Assembly (NCBI GenBank): GCA_038373865.1
Contig: JAXGGA010000028.1
Span: forward strand, 62,001 to 126,000
DNA from: Uloborus plumipes
Taxonomy: Eukaryota > Arthropoda > Arachnida > Araneae > Uloboridae
Reading direction: 5' to 3'
DNA: 64,000 nt
Part shown: positions 46,021 through 57,545 of the stretch, piece after piece
How positions within the stretch are numbered: position 1 is the first letter of the stretch
Layout of the letters: each line of letters starts with the position of its first letter
The notes under the pieces: generated by a model
Seen by the model: the letters and a program-made list of their open reading frames with translations, nothing else
The model's database searches: none
Told to the model about the DNA's origin: nothing
Made by a program: the position numbers and the translations under genes

Positions 46021-47772
46021 AGTGTTAACATTCTAAAAGAACTGTACATAAAAAATAACGATTTGTACGTGTTGCTGGATAGCAGTGCAGATTTAGTGCA
46101 TGTACAAATTCTTATTTTTTAAATACAAATATTTTTAGAAGTTCAAAATCATATTTACAACTTCCGCCCCTTCCCCCTCCCCAAAAAAATGTTGGTTGAC
46201 TTATAATAAAATAGGAAATTTAGGTCTGATTTACAATAAAAATATTTTAATAAATGCAAAAAGTAAAGGATAAATATTTTTTTATTTTTATTCTATATAA
46301 TATATGACTTTTGTAGCTTTATTTATATTTTTAAAGCTTGAAGCACCTTAGTGAACATAGACTTAATTTATAAGAATTTTCGGAGACTGAGCAATAGATC
46401 ATATTTATTGCTTTTTCATCGTCCATGTAAAGCAAGATGTAATGGTTATAGTAAATCAAAAATTGTTAAGTACTACTCACTAATTTTTAAGAGATACATA
46501 CATTTTAATTACCATTAATACCTGTATAAACGGAGCAATAATTCACCCCTTAATTAGTGACTGAGTAACTACTACTGGTAATAAATACCCCTTTTTTTGT
46601 TAGCTTTCCAAACATCTTCCGGTAGAAAAAAATGGTCATTTGAAGAATCAACTGATATGATGTAATAACAACTTAATGATATAATGATAGATTTGTAATA
46701 GCACTAATAATCTAATTATCACCCTGTTTCGCCTTTCGCCTGAGAATAACCGTTATGTCCTTAGAATATATTGCGGAGACTGCCTATATCAGCAGCTATG
46801 AAGAGCAACGACCGTGAATAGTTTTGAGCATATATCACTCAATCTTTTCAAAAACGTCCTGTCTCAAAAATGAGCTATTTAGAGTTTCGTCTATTTTTGA
46901 ACTACCATGAATGAGTAACATATCTCTACAACACCTTCATTTTTTTAACTGAATATTTCGCTACTAGAAAGCAAAAGTGTTGATTTTGCATATTCAAACA
47001 TTTTAAGAATATTCTTTCTAAGAGTGTCACGTCTAAATTGTGCTTGATTCGTTGGGAAGGAAACACCAGCGTCGTTTAGTGAAAGGTATTATTTATTTCA
47101 AAAACAGTATTTCACACAAAAATGAGCATATTTCATTTTTATTTTTTTAATCAAAAGCGCACTATTTGTTTTTATATCGGCATTATAAGGAAAACAATTA
47201 TTGACAAAAACATATTTTGAGATACTTCAAATATTGCCTCTTAAATTCAATGCAAGAATGTCATAAATAAAACGTAACATTTTTGAAACTTATACTTTTT
47301 CACTTCTTCTTCTTGAAACATAGAGAAAATTTCAAAATTTCTTGAAAAAGACTTTATGTATAAAAAATGTTCAAACGGCGACTTTGTTTATAGTTTTATT
47401 ACATGATATCTTACTTTCAAACTTTAAAATCGCTATCCCGAAAAATCACGTTTTTTAAGGTATAACGTTGTTTAAAGGAGTGAATGATGTATAGGACCCT
47501 GGGGAGAATGAGACATTTAGAATTATCCATGAAATAAACCTTGTTTCTGATTTCTTAACTCTTTCACCAAATTAAACAATCATAGCCTCATACTTGCTGC
47601 TGTAAATCTTTTTACTACAGAATTCTGTAAAATAATTTCAGAAAACTATTTCTTTTCCCCCCAAATGTTTTTGAAAGGAGGGATGGGATATCATGGCTTA
47701 TGAAACCTTCAATTTAGTAACTGAGGCTGAATGAATGGGACAGAATTTTTCGTAAAGTTACATGTTTTTATA
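46021..47772. other. AT-rich stretch, no gene recognised
   Basis: A GGGAGAATGAGACA-like phrase near 47501 may be a remnant of a subterminal-repeat transposon. Nothing else was delimited. Confidence 0.5.
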
Positions 47773-48183
47773 GGGTAGACCGACCAGTGAATGAACACTT
47801 AAGCACATTTTCAATTTTAAAAATTCATAGTGTCGGAAAATAGTATCATTTGTCACATGACAGAAGAAACACTTTAGATGATATAAGTAGTTTTTGAAAA
47901 AAAAGGGAGAACTTTTATGGTTTTGCACCAGGTTTTATAGATGGATTAAACGAAAAAAAAAGCCTAAACTCAGTGAATGAACAACCCTACCAGGGAACAA
48001 ATGCAGCATTTTCTAGTCATTTTCTTAAGGTAAATGTGTAGAAAGCAGTTACTTCTGCTGATTCATCTAATAAAAATGTTTTAAAACATTATTTTTTCAT
48101 GGAAAATACAAGGTGTTCATTCACTGGAAGTGTTCATTTACTAAACAACATCATTCAACGTCTAACATCATTCACTGGTGCCC
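47773..48183. mobile_element. TA-duplicating MITE (411 bp) with CAGTGAATGAAC repeats
   Basis: Ends GGGTAGACCGACCAGTGAAT and (complement) GGGCACCAGTGAATGATG are inverted; TA lies at 47771-47772 and 48184-48185. The phrase CAGTGAATGAACA recurs at 47786 and 47971, and in complement at 48115 and 48168. Layout matches the larger TA elements at 13146 and 17516, but it has no coding sequence. Confidence 0.82.
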
Positions 48184-48185
48184 TA

Positions 48186-49834
48186 ACCAATGTTGAAATA
48201 ATTAAACTATGTGGCAAAAACTAATTTTCTTTAATGCCACTGACACTGTTGATGATGATTCTTACGTGAACTAACAGACTGAATCCAAATTTGATCACCG
48301 TTTTCTCGCATTACCCACCACTGTTTTGGATAGCTCCCACTTTTTTTCAGCTTTCGACAGCTGAAAAGTTAGAAAACATGAACATTTGAAACAAGAAGGG
48401 AGACAGGGTGATGTTTTTCTCCAAAATATTCAAAAAATTATCAAAAAACGATCTTTTGTACGGTTTTCTTTTTGTTTTATATTTCACTTATTTTTCGGTG
48501 TAATTTTTGGCCAGATTTTATGACATTGCACTAAGCTCAACTTACTGGGATTCGGAGAATATTTCTAACATTTTCTAATTACTGATGAAGCTTACTAGAG
48601 AATTAATTTACTAAAAATATTTAATTTATAGCACTTGGATTTAACAAAAATTATTTTTTTATCATTTTACTATTACATAAAAAAATTGTACTAAATATTA
48701 CATTTCAAAATTACAGAAATATTTATTATTAATTAAAGTCACAATAAACTGTAAAACTAATTAAAAAACCCATGACTATCACGTTATACTTAGAGTTATG
48801 AAATCATGAACTCATGCATATATGCATCATACAATTAGCATATATCTAGCATATTATTCTTTTTACTGGTAAGATAAGAAACCTGTTTTAAAAAGAATGC
48901 CGCTCCATTGCTCAGTTTAGCGAACTTTTGAATGACAGTGTAGTTACGAGCAAAATCGAGAACTGATACAATGTATTTTATTTAATACCACCAATATTAC
49001 AGCCGTAACAATCATTGCCCTTAAACTAGTTCCTGTTGAGCTTAATTATAGGTGGGTTGAATCGCAAATCTCCTATTTTATGGCGACATTTAAGTTGCAG
49101 GTAGACTAAACTAAACTAGAAGGATGATAAAAAAAAAAAATACAAACTGGTTTTTTTCATTCAATTCCGTACCGAAAGGAATTATTCAAACTTCGCTTTC
49201 TCTTAATGTGGAATGCTGAATTTATTTTACATAAATATACGTTAGGAAAGAGATATTGCGACTATTACTGACACTTGTTGGAATTGGTGATAATTATATC
49301 ATATTTTAAATGACCTTCCTTTGTACTTGAAGCATTCAGAAAAAAACAAAAATCGTACAAAAATTGAAAGAATTCAGATCATTGATTTAAATGAAAGATA
49401 CGTTATTTTACAAATTTTGAACTGTCTTGCTTTTTAAAAGTATTTTGTTAGATTATATTAGTAAAATCTAAGGTTAGATTAATGGGAATGTAAAGTATTT
49501 CGTCTTTTTATTGAGTATTTTTAAGCACGTATCGCACATCCAGAATGAAAATGCACATATATTTTTCAAAATTCTATGACGATTAAATTTTAATCCAATT
49601 TAAAACGCACCAATTTCATTCTTGGCGTGCAATATCTCATCTCCGAGTTTTAATCCTTAACTAACTTGTGATGTGGGATGTCTTATACCTCAAAAGAATT
49701 GGACTTTTAGATTCAATTTTTTTTAAAGTTACATATTTCTCAATCCATTTGAGCAAATGATACAGTTTTATACATATAATTGCACTTTATTCCTGGAATT
49801 TTAAACTTCGGCTTTTCATTTTTGCGTGTTCGAA
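48186..49834. other. AT-rich stretch, no gene recognised
   Basis: No delimited repeat or splice-supported frame. Confidence 0.5.
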
Positions 49835-49836
49835 TA

Positions 49837-50553
49837 CAGTACTCGCCATTAATAAAATCACTGAATTATAAAATCAATCTCTTTTTAAAATAAAATCTAC
49901 ACTTACCGAATCCTTAAAACGTCAAAACATGTAAAAACATATCATCCGTTAATAAAATCACTATTGCCGTTTCAGGAAATCAAGTTTTGGGAAAGCGTAT
50001 GTTATAACTTAAAAACGACAGTTATAGTTATGTTAAAAATTGCAACAGGCATAACAAATTCCAAAGTTATGGAGTACCAAGACTGGAAGAGTGTATCGGA
50101 AGAGGAAAAAATCCCAATGCCAAATTGGCCCTCTTCAATATATATCAAAAAGCCGTAGATGATGATGCACTTTAGAGCAAAGAGGAGATAATATTGAAAA
50201 TTACAAGAACTTATAAAAAACGTCAAAACAATGTTCAATTTTCACTTTCAAATTTCGTTAATCAAACATCACTTACGCCATTATTTGCAGACCCTTGTGG
50301 AAATAAAAATGTAAAATCATATTTAATTAACTGCAATTTGAAACTTTTAAAACTTTTTAAAAGTACAATAATTAAATTATTGTACGTATTAATTAATTAA
50401 TTAACTAATTCCTTTTTCAGATAATTTAAAGTTTAACAAACAATTTAAAACCCTTTTTGGTTTTTAAAAGATATGCAACCGCTTTATAATTAGCCGCTTT
50501 ATAAAATCAAATGTACTCAAAACGATTTTGATTTTAATAAATGGCGGGCACTA
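49837..50553. mobile_element. Tigger-like element (717 bp) with TA duplication
   Basis: Ends CAGTACTCGCCATTAATAAA and (complement) TAGTGCCCGCCATTTATTAA are inverted, with TA at 49835-49836 and 50554-50555. AATAAAATCA phrases repeat near the left end. The frame at 49964-50158 (FWESVCYNLKTT..) could be a fragment of a transposase C-terminus, but this is weak. Confidence 0.7.
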
Positions 50554-50555
50554 TA

Positions 50556-51344
50556 CAAGGAACCATTATTCATCATTGTATGATGTATCAACTTTCTAAA
50601 GGGGTTTCTTAATTTTTATGAAATAATGATTTGTTCGTGTTGCTGGCGTGACCATGCCATCTATTGACCAAAAAGAGAAGAGAGGTCCGCCTACCATTTG
50701 CACTAGTTATCTAAAATTTTGAATTTCAGCACTTACATCCATTTGTTTCTAAATGGTTCATATGTTGCTCCAAATGTATGAAATCATGAAATTTCGGCAG
50801 TAAATATTAATTTTATAGTTCTGTGGATGTGTAAAAATATTTTTTTTTCTTGATGATGGAAAATAAGATGTAAAATATAAAAATTTATTTAGAGTTCAAG
50901 AATTAAGTATTTATAATAACATATTCGTTTCCCGCGAAATATATTTTCAGCTTTCTGTCGATGGTCACTAAAGGAATTTTTTCTATTTACCATTAAACTT
51001 CCATCGAGTAGCATTGTGATATTTCATTCTCTTTGACGATGCCTTTTCATTTCCAAACTTTCTTAGTGAATTTTCCTGTTCCTCGCTATATGCTCCTTAA
51101 CTATTGAAGAAAGAAGTCTATATGGGAATCAAGAGAATGTACCTTAAAACTCATATTACATCAAAAAACTACCAAGTTTTAGTATCTTTTTCTGTAATTT
51201 ATTTTTCTCCCAAATTTGGATCTGTGTTGTTTTAAAGAAATTTTTATTAGCACCTAGTTTGAAAACTTTTCAATCATTCCTTTCATTTGAATACATTTCA
51301 GCCTCTGAAAATACACCTTGTATTAATTGTGCCTGTTCCTAAAC
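50556..51344. other. AT-rich spacer, no gene recognised
   Basis: No delimited element. It directly precedes the Penelope-like pair. Confidence 0.5.
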
Positions 51345-51356
51345 ATACTTTACCTT

Positions 51357-51673
51357 GTACAGAAAATAAACAACGTTACAATGCACAAATGAGCAGGGAT
51401 ACTGCAGACACGTGTTTCGGCGTTACAAGGAACGCCTTTATCAATGCAAAAAAGTTGTGAGCTTATGGATGCACAGACATCCGACAAAAGCAACGGAAAC
51501 AGAAGCGAACAGCTTAAAAAGCAAACATAGCGGATTACATGAACACCAATAAAAAAATTCGAAGCCAAAAAAGAACCAATGGGAAAATAAAGAATGAACC
51601 GAAGCTTTCTACCAGGTACGAAATGGAAAGAAAGAATTCGATTGGCGACACGATAAGCCAAAAGGCTAACATA

Positions 51674-51717
<44 letters not shown>

Positions 51718-51930
51718 ACCAGGTTAAACTGTTAACCGCAAGAACAAAAAAAGAGCAGAATGAAAGAAAGCGAATCGATAAATGAAAAAAACCAAAAAGA
51801 AAAATAAAACAAGTAGAAAATGGAAAATGCAGCAAAATCAGAGGAATAAATTAGAAAGGGAAAAGGCAAAATTATACAAAAGGACGCCAAACAGCAGAAA
51901 AATAAGGAATAGCATTGAGATCGTTAACTA
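51357..51930 (-). repeat. Left arm of the Penelope-like inverted pair
   Basis: It is the reverse complement of 52239-52804, practically identical except for homopolymer length (41 A here against 32 T there, and one A in a shorter run). It contains the end of the coding frame (complement), the stem-loop at 51419-51436 and the 3' terminus. Confidence 0.92.
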
Positions 51931-52297
51931 CGAATAAACTATGTTTCTCTTCCCTTAAAGATCCCATTCATCCTCTTAACAGTTGTGGTATTTATAAAAT
52001 TAATTGCAATTGCAATCTCTCTTATATTGGACAAACGCGACGTGCTTTGAAATTCCGCTTAAAGGAACATCAGAATTATGTGAAAAAGCAACAATTGAAT
52101 AAGTCTAGTATTGCGCAACATTGTTGGGAAAAGAATCATTCTTTCGATTTTAATTCTTTTCAAATTGTCTAAAAATGCCCCAACCCATCAGATCTTGATT
52201 TTTGGGAATCCTTCCATATTTTGAAAAATGTTCTGACTTAGTTAACGATCTCAATGCTATTCCTTATTTTTCTGCTGTTTGGCGTCCTTTTGTATAA
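51931..52297 (+). pseudogene. GIY-YIG endonuclease end of a Penelope-like polyprotein, broken
   Basis: The frame shows NSCGIYKINC, then YIGQTRRALKFRLKEH and QHCWEKNHSFDF, the GIY..YIG core with the following Arg and His expected of the family. A TAA follows SFQIV at 52170-52172. The same frame continues recognisably as PSDLDFWESFHILKN, then a one-base shift gives NDLNAIPYFSAVWRPFV and a stop at 52297. The reverse transcriptase part is missing. Cleavage of target DNA would be its role in the intact element. Confidence 0.82.
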
Positions 52298-52452
52298 TTT
52301 TGCCTTTTCCCTTTCTAATTTATTCCTCTGATTTTGCTGCATTTTCCATTTTCTACTTGTTTTATTTTTCTTTTTGGTTTTTTTCATTTATCGATTCGCT
52401 TTCTTTCATTCTGCTCTTTTTTTTGTTCTTGCGGTTAACAGTTTAACCTGGT

Positions 52453-52487
<35 letters not shown>

Positions 52488-52804
52488 TATGTTAGCCTTT
52501 TGGCTTATCGTGTCGCCAATCGAATTCTTTCTTTCCATTTCGTACCTGGTAGAAAGCTTCGGTTCATTCTTTATTTTCCCATTGGTTCTTTTTTGGCTTC
52601 GAATTTTTTTATTGGTGTTCATGTAATCCGCTATGTTTGCTTTTTAAGCTGTTCGCTTCTGTTTCCGTTGCTTTTGTCGGATGTCTGTGCATCCATAAGC
52701 TCACAACTTTTTTGCATTGATAAAGGCGTTCCTTGTAACGCCGAAACACGTGTCTGCAGTATCCCTGCTCATTTGTGCATTGTAACGTTGTTTATTTTCT
52801 GTAC
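52239..52804 (+). repeat. Right arm of the Penelope-like inverted pair
   Basis: It holds the last coding residues, a 3' untranslated region with a 32-T run, and the stem-loop, ending TTTATTTTCTGTAC. Matching the left arm almost perfectly implies recent or joint origin. Confidence 0.92.
52725..52742 (+). other. Stem-loop in Penelope 3' region, hammerhead-like context
   Basis: GGCGTT, loop CCTTGT, AACGCC, preceded by CATTGATAAA and followed by GAAACACG. In hammerhead ribozymes a CTGATGA box precedes stem II and GAAA follows it; here TTGATAA and GAAA occupy those places. The first box deviates, so activity is unlikely or the resemblance is partial. An inverted copy is at 51419-51436. Confidence 0.6.
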
Positions 52805-53067
52805 ATCTTTAGCACAAAGGTATTTGTAAACTATACTTTACCTTATTTTTGTTTCCGGTAAATAAGAAAATTGGTCACAAAAGGTATCTCTAGCATTCGC
52901 TTCCTTTTGGAGGCGCCATAGCAAACTATTTTCCAGATTCACCGTTGCAAGAAGAACCATTTTGGATTGATAACAATTTCTCCTTCAATATTTTCACTCT
53001 TGGATCTAATGTTTTTCTGATTGGCCTTTTCTTCTTAATGTAATATTTTCTTCTTTTTTTTTTTAAC

Positions 53068-53845
53068 TCACCACAAAGAAAATAGGGAAATTTCGTGTAC
53101 CGCGTCCGTTAAGTAAGCAACATAGAACTCCCTTTTCTTTTTCACACTAGCAATTTGCAGGTTTTTATGTGGCCATACTATGTCATTTGGTCTTAAAACA
53201 ATGAACATATCAGTATTAAAGTAATTTTTTTTCAGCATTCTTTCATATGCTTGGAATGTCCAACATGTAGTAATAATAAACATACTTTTTGCAGTTGTGA
53301 TGTGCAATAGCACTGATACTGGATCCTTCTTAATTCCTTTTATGTAGTAAAGGAAGTATTGTGATCGCGAAAATTTTTCACTCAAATTTCGATCTAAATT
53401 TCTATTTTGCTCACCCTCGAATGAATGTTGATTTTTAATTCCAGAAATAGCATATAAATGCTATTTTTTGCTCATTTAATAATGGCGAAAGTAAAGATTG
53501 ATTGAAAGAGCAAAATTTGAGTGATTTCAAAGTGCACTGTACAACAAAGTTGAACTTTTTTCTATCCTTCGAGTGAAAATTATAAGGTTCTACTCATACA
53601 AAACGTGCTTTGATACTTTTATCAAAACCGAAATAGCGCAACACACGTACCGTTTTCGTTGGAGACCCACTTCTCATATGAAAAGTGCTCATGGTTTTAA
53701 AGGGCAGCCAGGCTTTCTTTTCTGCTTGTGGCCGTTTATTTTCAAATTCTTTATCATGAAAGACTACTTTGAATTTCGAGCCTATGAACTCATCAGTTTC
53801 TTCACTTATAGTTTTGCATTTGTTCTTGATATCCGAGGAAGCCAC
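53068..53845 (-). pseudogene. Possible transposon-protein remnant in two pieces
   Basis: The minus frame 53845-53594 contains DEFIGSKFKVVFHDKEFENK, then AEKKAWLPFKTMSTF and KSIKARFV. This resembles a phrase in repetitive proteins of arthropods (FxGxxFKxLxxDxxFExxLxxxEKxAWxSFK; recalled, not searched). A second minus frame, 53385-53068, reads SVLLHITTAKSMFIITTC and RPNDIVWPHKNLQI and could be another part. Stops separate the pieces. No terminal repeats were found. Confidence 0.35.
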
Positions 53846-53889
53846 TCATATATCCAGAGCTTTTACAAATATTTTCATAAAACTTAGTT

Positions 53890-54950
53890 ATTATGCAATG
53901 ATGGAAGAAAAGCATGTATGGAATTCATAAGTTGTTCATGCGATATATTTTTGATGCTAAGAATTATTATTGCTATTATTTTAGAGATCACTTTGGCCTT
54001 TTGGGGTTTACTGTTTGAAGGTCACTGCTAATTTATTAAAAGATGCGAAAATTATAGATATTGTGTTTGATTAGGCTAGGTATGCAAACGCAATTACAGG
54101 CTTATTGTGTTTAGCCAAAGATATACAGGAAACACATGTTTAATGCAAAGGAATTTTTTTTTGTGTAGTGTAGTATTTAAGTGATTTTTTTTTCATTCGA
54201 AAAATTAAATTTTGTTTTTTTAAATTGGCAACGAAAAACAGAAAGAAAGAAAGAAAGAAAAAGAAACGAAAATGAGTTGCCTTTGTATTGTACAAACTTA
54301 GATGCCTAATTTTTTTTTTTGTATATTGTTTTTTTTTTATTTTTACTTTTCAGATTTCAAATTTTATATTGGGAGAAATGTTTTTGTAATTCAGATTTAC
54401 AATTCGTTTTTCCTATGTTTGTTTTCTTAAATGTTAGAAATTTTTTTTTGAATTTAACTTGACCCCCAATAAAAAGTTTACTAACACGTAGTTGAAATTT
54501 GTTGCAACAGAAACATTTTGAGAGAAAAAACTTAGTATCAAAACTTAGTTTCTTTATTAGCATAGAAGAGGCTTTCTTTGATTTTTGAAAATAGCTTCTA
54601 ATCTTATGTAGTTGGTATTTTGCAGTCTAATAAAATTGAGAGGTATTTATCTGGTGCTGGGAAATGAATGTTTGCAAGGAAAAGTAAATACGCTTAGCTC
54701 TAAACAGAAATTACTGTAATCTAAATACTTATATGCTTTGCATGGAATATATAAGAGCAATAAAAAGTTGTAATGTCAAGTACTTTTGCCACAAAATAGT
54801 TCACTTTTTTACGACAGCAAAATGTAAAGACAAAATCCAACAATTTTGATGATACTTATTAGGACGATCTAAAATTAGGTGTCGAAATGCATTGTTGCCA
54901 AGACGGACAACAAAAAGACCTTTTAAACAACACTTAATTTCTCAATAAAT
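53890..54950. other. AT-rich stretch with AAAG microsatellite
   Basis: An (AAAG)n-type tract lies near 54240-54270. No gene recognised. Confidence 0.5.
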
Positions 54951-54969
54951 AATCAAATAAATACAGAAA

Positions 54970-55440
54970 TGATTAAAACCCTTGATTGTTTAAAAGTTTT
55001 TAAATGATCATAGTTTTAAGAACCTTCCTTTAACTGTTTTAAACTAAGGAAGTCGGAGCTAAAATTTAAAAATACATTTTAACAGTAATATACTCAGTAA
55101 GACAATCATTTCGGGATCAAAATCAACTTCCTAGGCATGTGTCATTGAAAAACGCAGAAGAGGTTTTGACAATTTAACCAATTACTTTATTTTACGGTAG
55201 CGTAGTTACTTTTTTCAAAAACAAATATATAAATAAACTAATAAAAAATAAATTAATACATAATTAAAAACTTTAGAAGTTATCAAATTTAAAAAAAAAA
55301 TAAAAAAATTTCTTTTAATTGTTTTAAAACTAAGGCAGAAAGTGAATTTTAAAATGATCTTCAAGCACTAAAACCATTTTTTTTGGTCAAAACCAACTGC
55401 CAAGGCATGCGCCATTGAAGCACGCAAAGAGGAAAGCTCT
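54970..55440 (+). repeat. Diverged direct repeat of about 250 bp
   Basis: GTTTTAAACTAAGG, ATTTTAA.., TCAAAA(T)CAACT and CAAGGCATG(C)GCCATTGAA-type blocks occur in order at 55030-55160 and again at 55318-55435. No function recognised. Confidence 0.5.
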
Positions 55441-55925
55441 GATGATTTAATGAAACCAGTAGCCTCTTTTTAGGGTCCTACAGCCAATTCCTTCATGAAA
55501 TATACCCTGGTAACGATTGCAACACTTGCACCGTCCATCCCAGAAGATAAAATAAAAAAAAAATCGCACAAATGAAGAATTCCTATGCGCCATGAATAAT
55601 AAGCCAGACAAGTCTCTTCCAGCACTTGTTAGAATCATTATCTCAATTATGTTTCCACCAGGAAAAGCTTCATCAAACATGAAACCTGCTGTGGTGGCAC
55701 CTGTGAATAAAATTATGAGTCGCACCCTAGGTAGCATCTGCTCTTACGGAGGTAAAATGTTTAATTCGCGTTGAGGGAACTTCATCGGCAATGAAGATTA
55801 ACTTGTCATGAAAGAGTATATTGAAGTTAGGTGTTAAAAGTTTCATACGCGTTTTGAAACCCAACTCAAGTACTACTGTTATCTTTTTTTTTTGAACGTT
55901 TAAAGTTTTTTAAAAAAAAAGTACA

Positions 55926-56319
55926 CACTGTTACAGTATAACACAGCTAATTTTATAGTAATAAACTGTAAAAATTGCTAATTTTATAGTAATAAACTAT
56001 AAAATTTCTATTTTTACAGTGCTAAAACGTAAAATTGCAAATTTTATAGTAACAAACTGCAAAATTGCTATTGTTACAGTTTATTACCGTGCATTTTACA
56101 ATTTTGAACTGGAGCCTCTGCTGCCAGTATTATGCTGTTGTTTTAACAGTATAACACGGCTAAATTTTACGGCAATAAACTGCAAAATTACTAACTTTAA
56201 AGTACGAAACTGTAAAATTGTTAATTTTACAGTTTATTACTCTAAAATTTAACGGTTTAAAATTGGAACCTCGGCTGCTAGTATTACAGTGTAAAAACAA
56301 AAGTTCCTTTTTTGCAGTG
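55926..56319. mobile_element. CACTG-ended palindromic MITE, copy G
   Basis: Starts CACTGTTACAGTATAAC and ends TTTTTTGCAGTG, with CA on both sides (55924-55925, 56320-56321). An additional ATAGTAATAAACT unit lengthens its left half. Confidence 0.8.
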
Positions 56320-56442
56320 CATTTTAATAGACAATTTAGCTATAAGAAAATAAATTTACATGTAAGTAGGTATATGTACTTTGTTTTCGGACTCCCTACA
56401 TTAATCAATATTTAGTAGGGTCAAGAGGGGGAAAGTCCCATG

Positions 56443-56761
56443 CACTGCAAAACATTAACTTTTGTTTTTACAGTGTAATACTGGCAGCCGAGGTTTCAAT
56501 TAAAAACTAAAATGCACAGTAATAAATTGTAAAACCAGCAATTTTACAGTTTTTTACTGTAATGTTAGCAATTTCACAGTTTATTGCCGTAAAATTTAGC
56601 TGTATTATACTGTAAAAACAACAGTATAATACTGGCAGCAGAGGTTCAGTTTAAAACTGTAAAATGTACAGTAATAAACTGTAAAATTAGCATTTTTATG
56701 ATTCATTACTGTAAAATTAGCAGTATTATTTTTGTAAAAACAACATTCATTTTTTGCAGTG
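56443..56761. mobile_element. CACTG-ended palindromic MITE, copy H
   Basis: Starts CACTGCAAAACATTAACT and ends TTTTTTGCAGTG, with TG on both sides (56441-56442, 56762-56763). It lies 123 bp from copy G in the opposite orientation. Confidence 0.8.
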
Positions 56762-57545
56762 TGGAATAAAGTGGTATATTGAAACCCAAACATTTTTTCT
56801 TGTTTAATAAGATAGTTAGTTAATACTTCCTTGGAGTCAAAAATTGAAAGTATAGTATTTCTTCCCTTTTATTATTAGAAAATGGGACTTCATCGTCAAT
56901 GAAAGATTAACTCGTCATGAAAGAGTAAATTGAAGTTAGGCGTTGACAGTTTAGGACGAAATTTGAAATCAAAGTGATACTTTTCTGATTTCTACTTTTT
57001 GAAAATTTAAGGCAATAATCAAAAAAAAAAAAAAAAAATATTTTATTAATTTAATAGACGATTTGCTTGCAAAAACATTAGATTCACGTTTGAATAGGGA
57101 AATAAAAGGACGGAGCTAGTTTTTCTACTGACTCCCTACATAAGTTTATCTTTAGTAGGGATAAGTGGGGGAAGTGAGCTCATGGGGCAAAGTGGTACAT
57201 TGAAAAGCACATGTTTTCTCTTTTTTAACAGGATATTTTGTTAGTACTTTTTCAGAGATATAGAAAATATTTTCCTTTCATCTTTAGACACTAACAAATT
57301 TAAATGTTTGCAAATTATGCTCATTACGTATGGTTTCTAAGAGCAAGCTACTTAATTAAACGTCTAAAACCCTGTTTAAATGGTATAAAAGTATTAATTT
57401 TAGTATAGACTTCGAGTTAAACATCTAAGAAACATATGTACATAGAAATGCAGTGTAATAATATATTGATAAAGTTTACAATTATACTAACAAAGTGGTG
57501 TGAGTTTGTCAAACCTGTTGATAACCGCTAACTTTTTTCCCTTAA

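Larger units (their letters stand above)
51345..52844. mobile_element. Head-to-head pair of 5'-truncated Penelope-like elements with flanking direct repeat
   Basis: Two copies of the same retroelement 3' part lie in opposite orientation. The left copy reads on minus (51930 to 51357) and the right copy on plus (51931 to 52804). The direct 12-mer ATACTTTACCTT is found at 51345-51356 and 52833-52844, consistent with one target-site duplication around the whole pair. A further 28 bp (52805-52832) lies only on the right. Penelope-like elements encode a reverse transcriptase followed by a GIY-YIG endonuclease; only the nuclease end is kept here. Inverted and truncated arrangements are known for this class. 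Confidence 0.85.
55777..57240 (+). repeat. Two diverged direct copies, period about 1.1 kb, first hosting CACTG copies G and H
   Basis: ACTTCATCG(G/T)CAATGAA, GTCATGAAAGAGTA and TTGAAGTTAGG occur at 55787 and 56889. GACTCCCTACAT and TTTAGTAGGG occur at 56389 and 57128. AAAGTGGTA(T/C)ATTGAAA is at 56768 and 57189. CACTG copies G and H occupy the first unit and copy boundary. Confidence 0.6.

Noticed and set aside
51350..51835. Minus-strand 161-codon frame and its plus-strand twin at 52374-52829
   Set aside because: Both are translations of the Penelope 3' untranslated arms through a poly-T run; poly-Phe content and location after the coding end make them non-coding.
55447..55774. Overlapping frames on both strands (96 and 60 codons)
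   Set aside because: Neither has recognisable motifs or splice signals, and they overlap each other in antisense; left unassigned.
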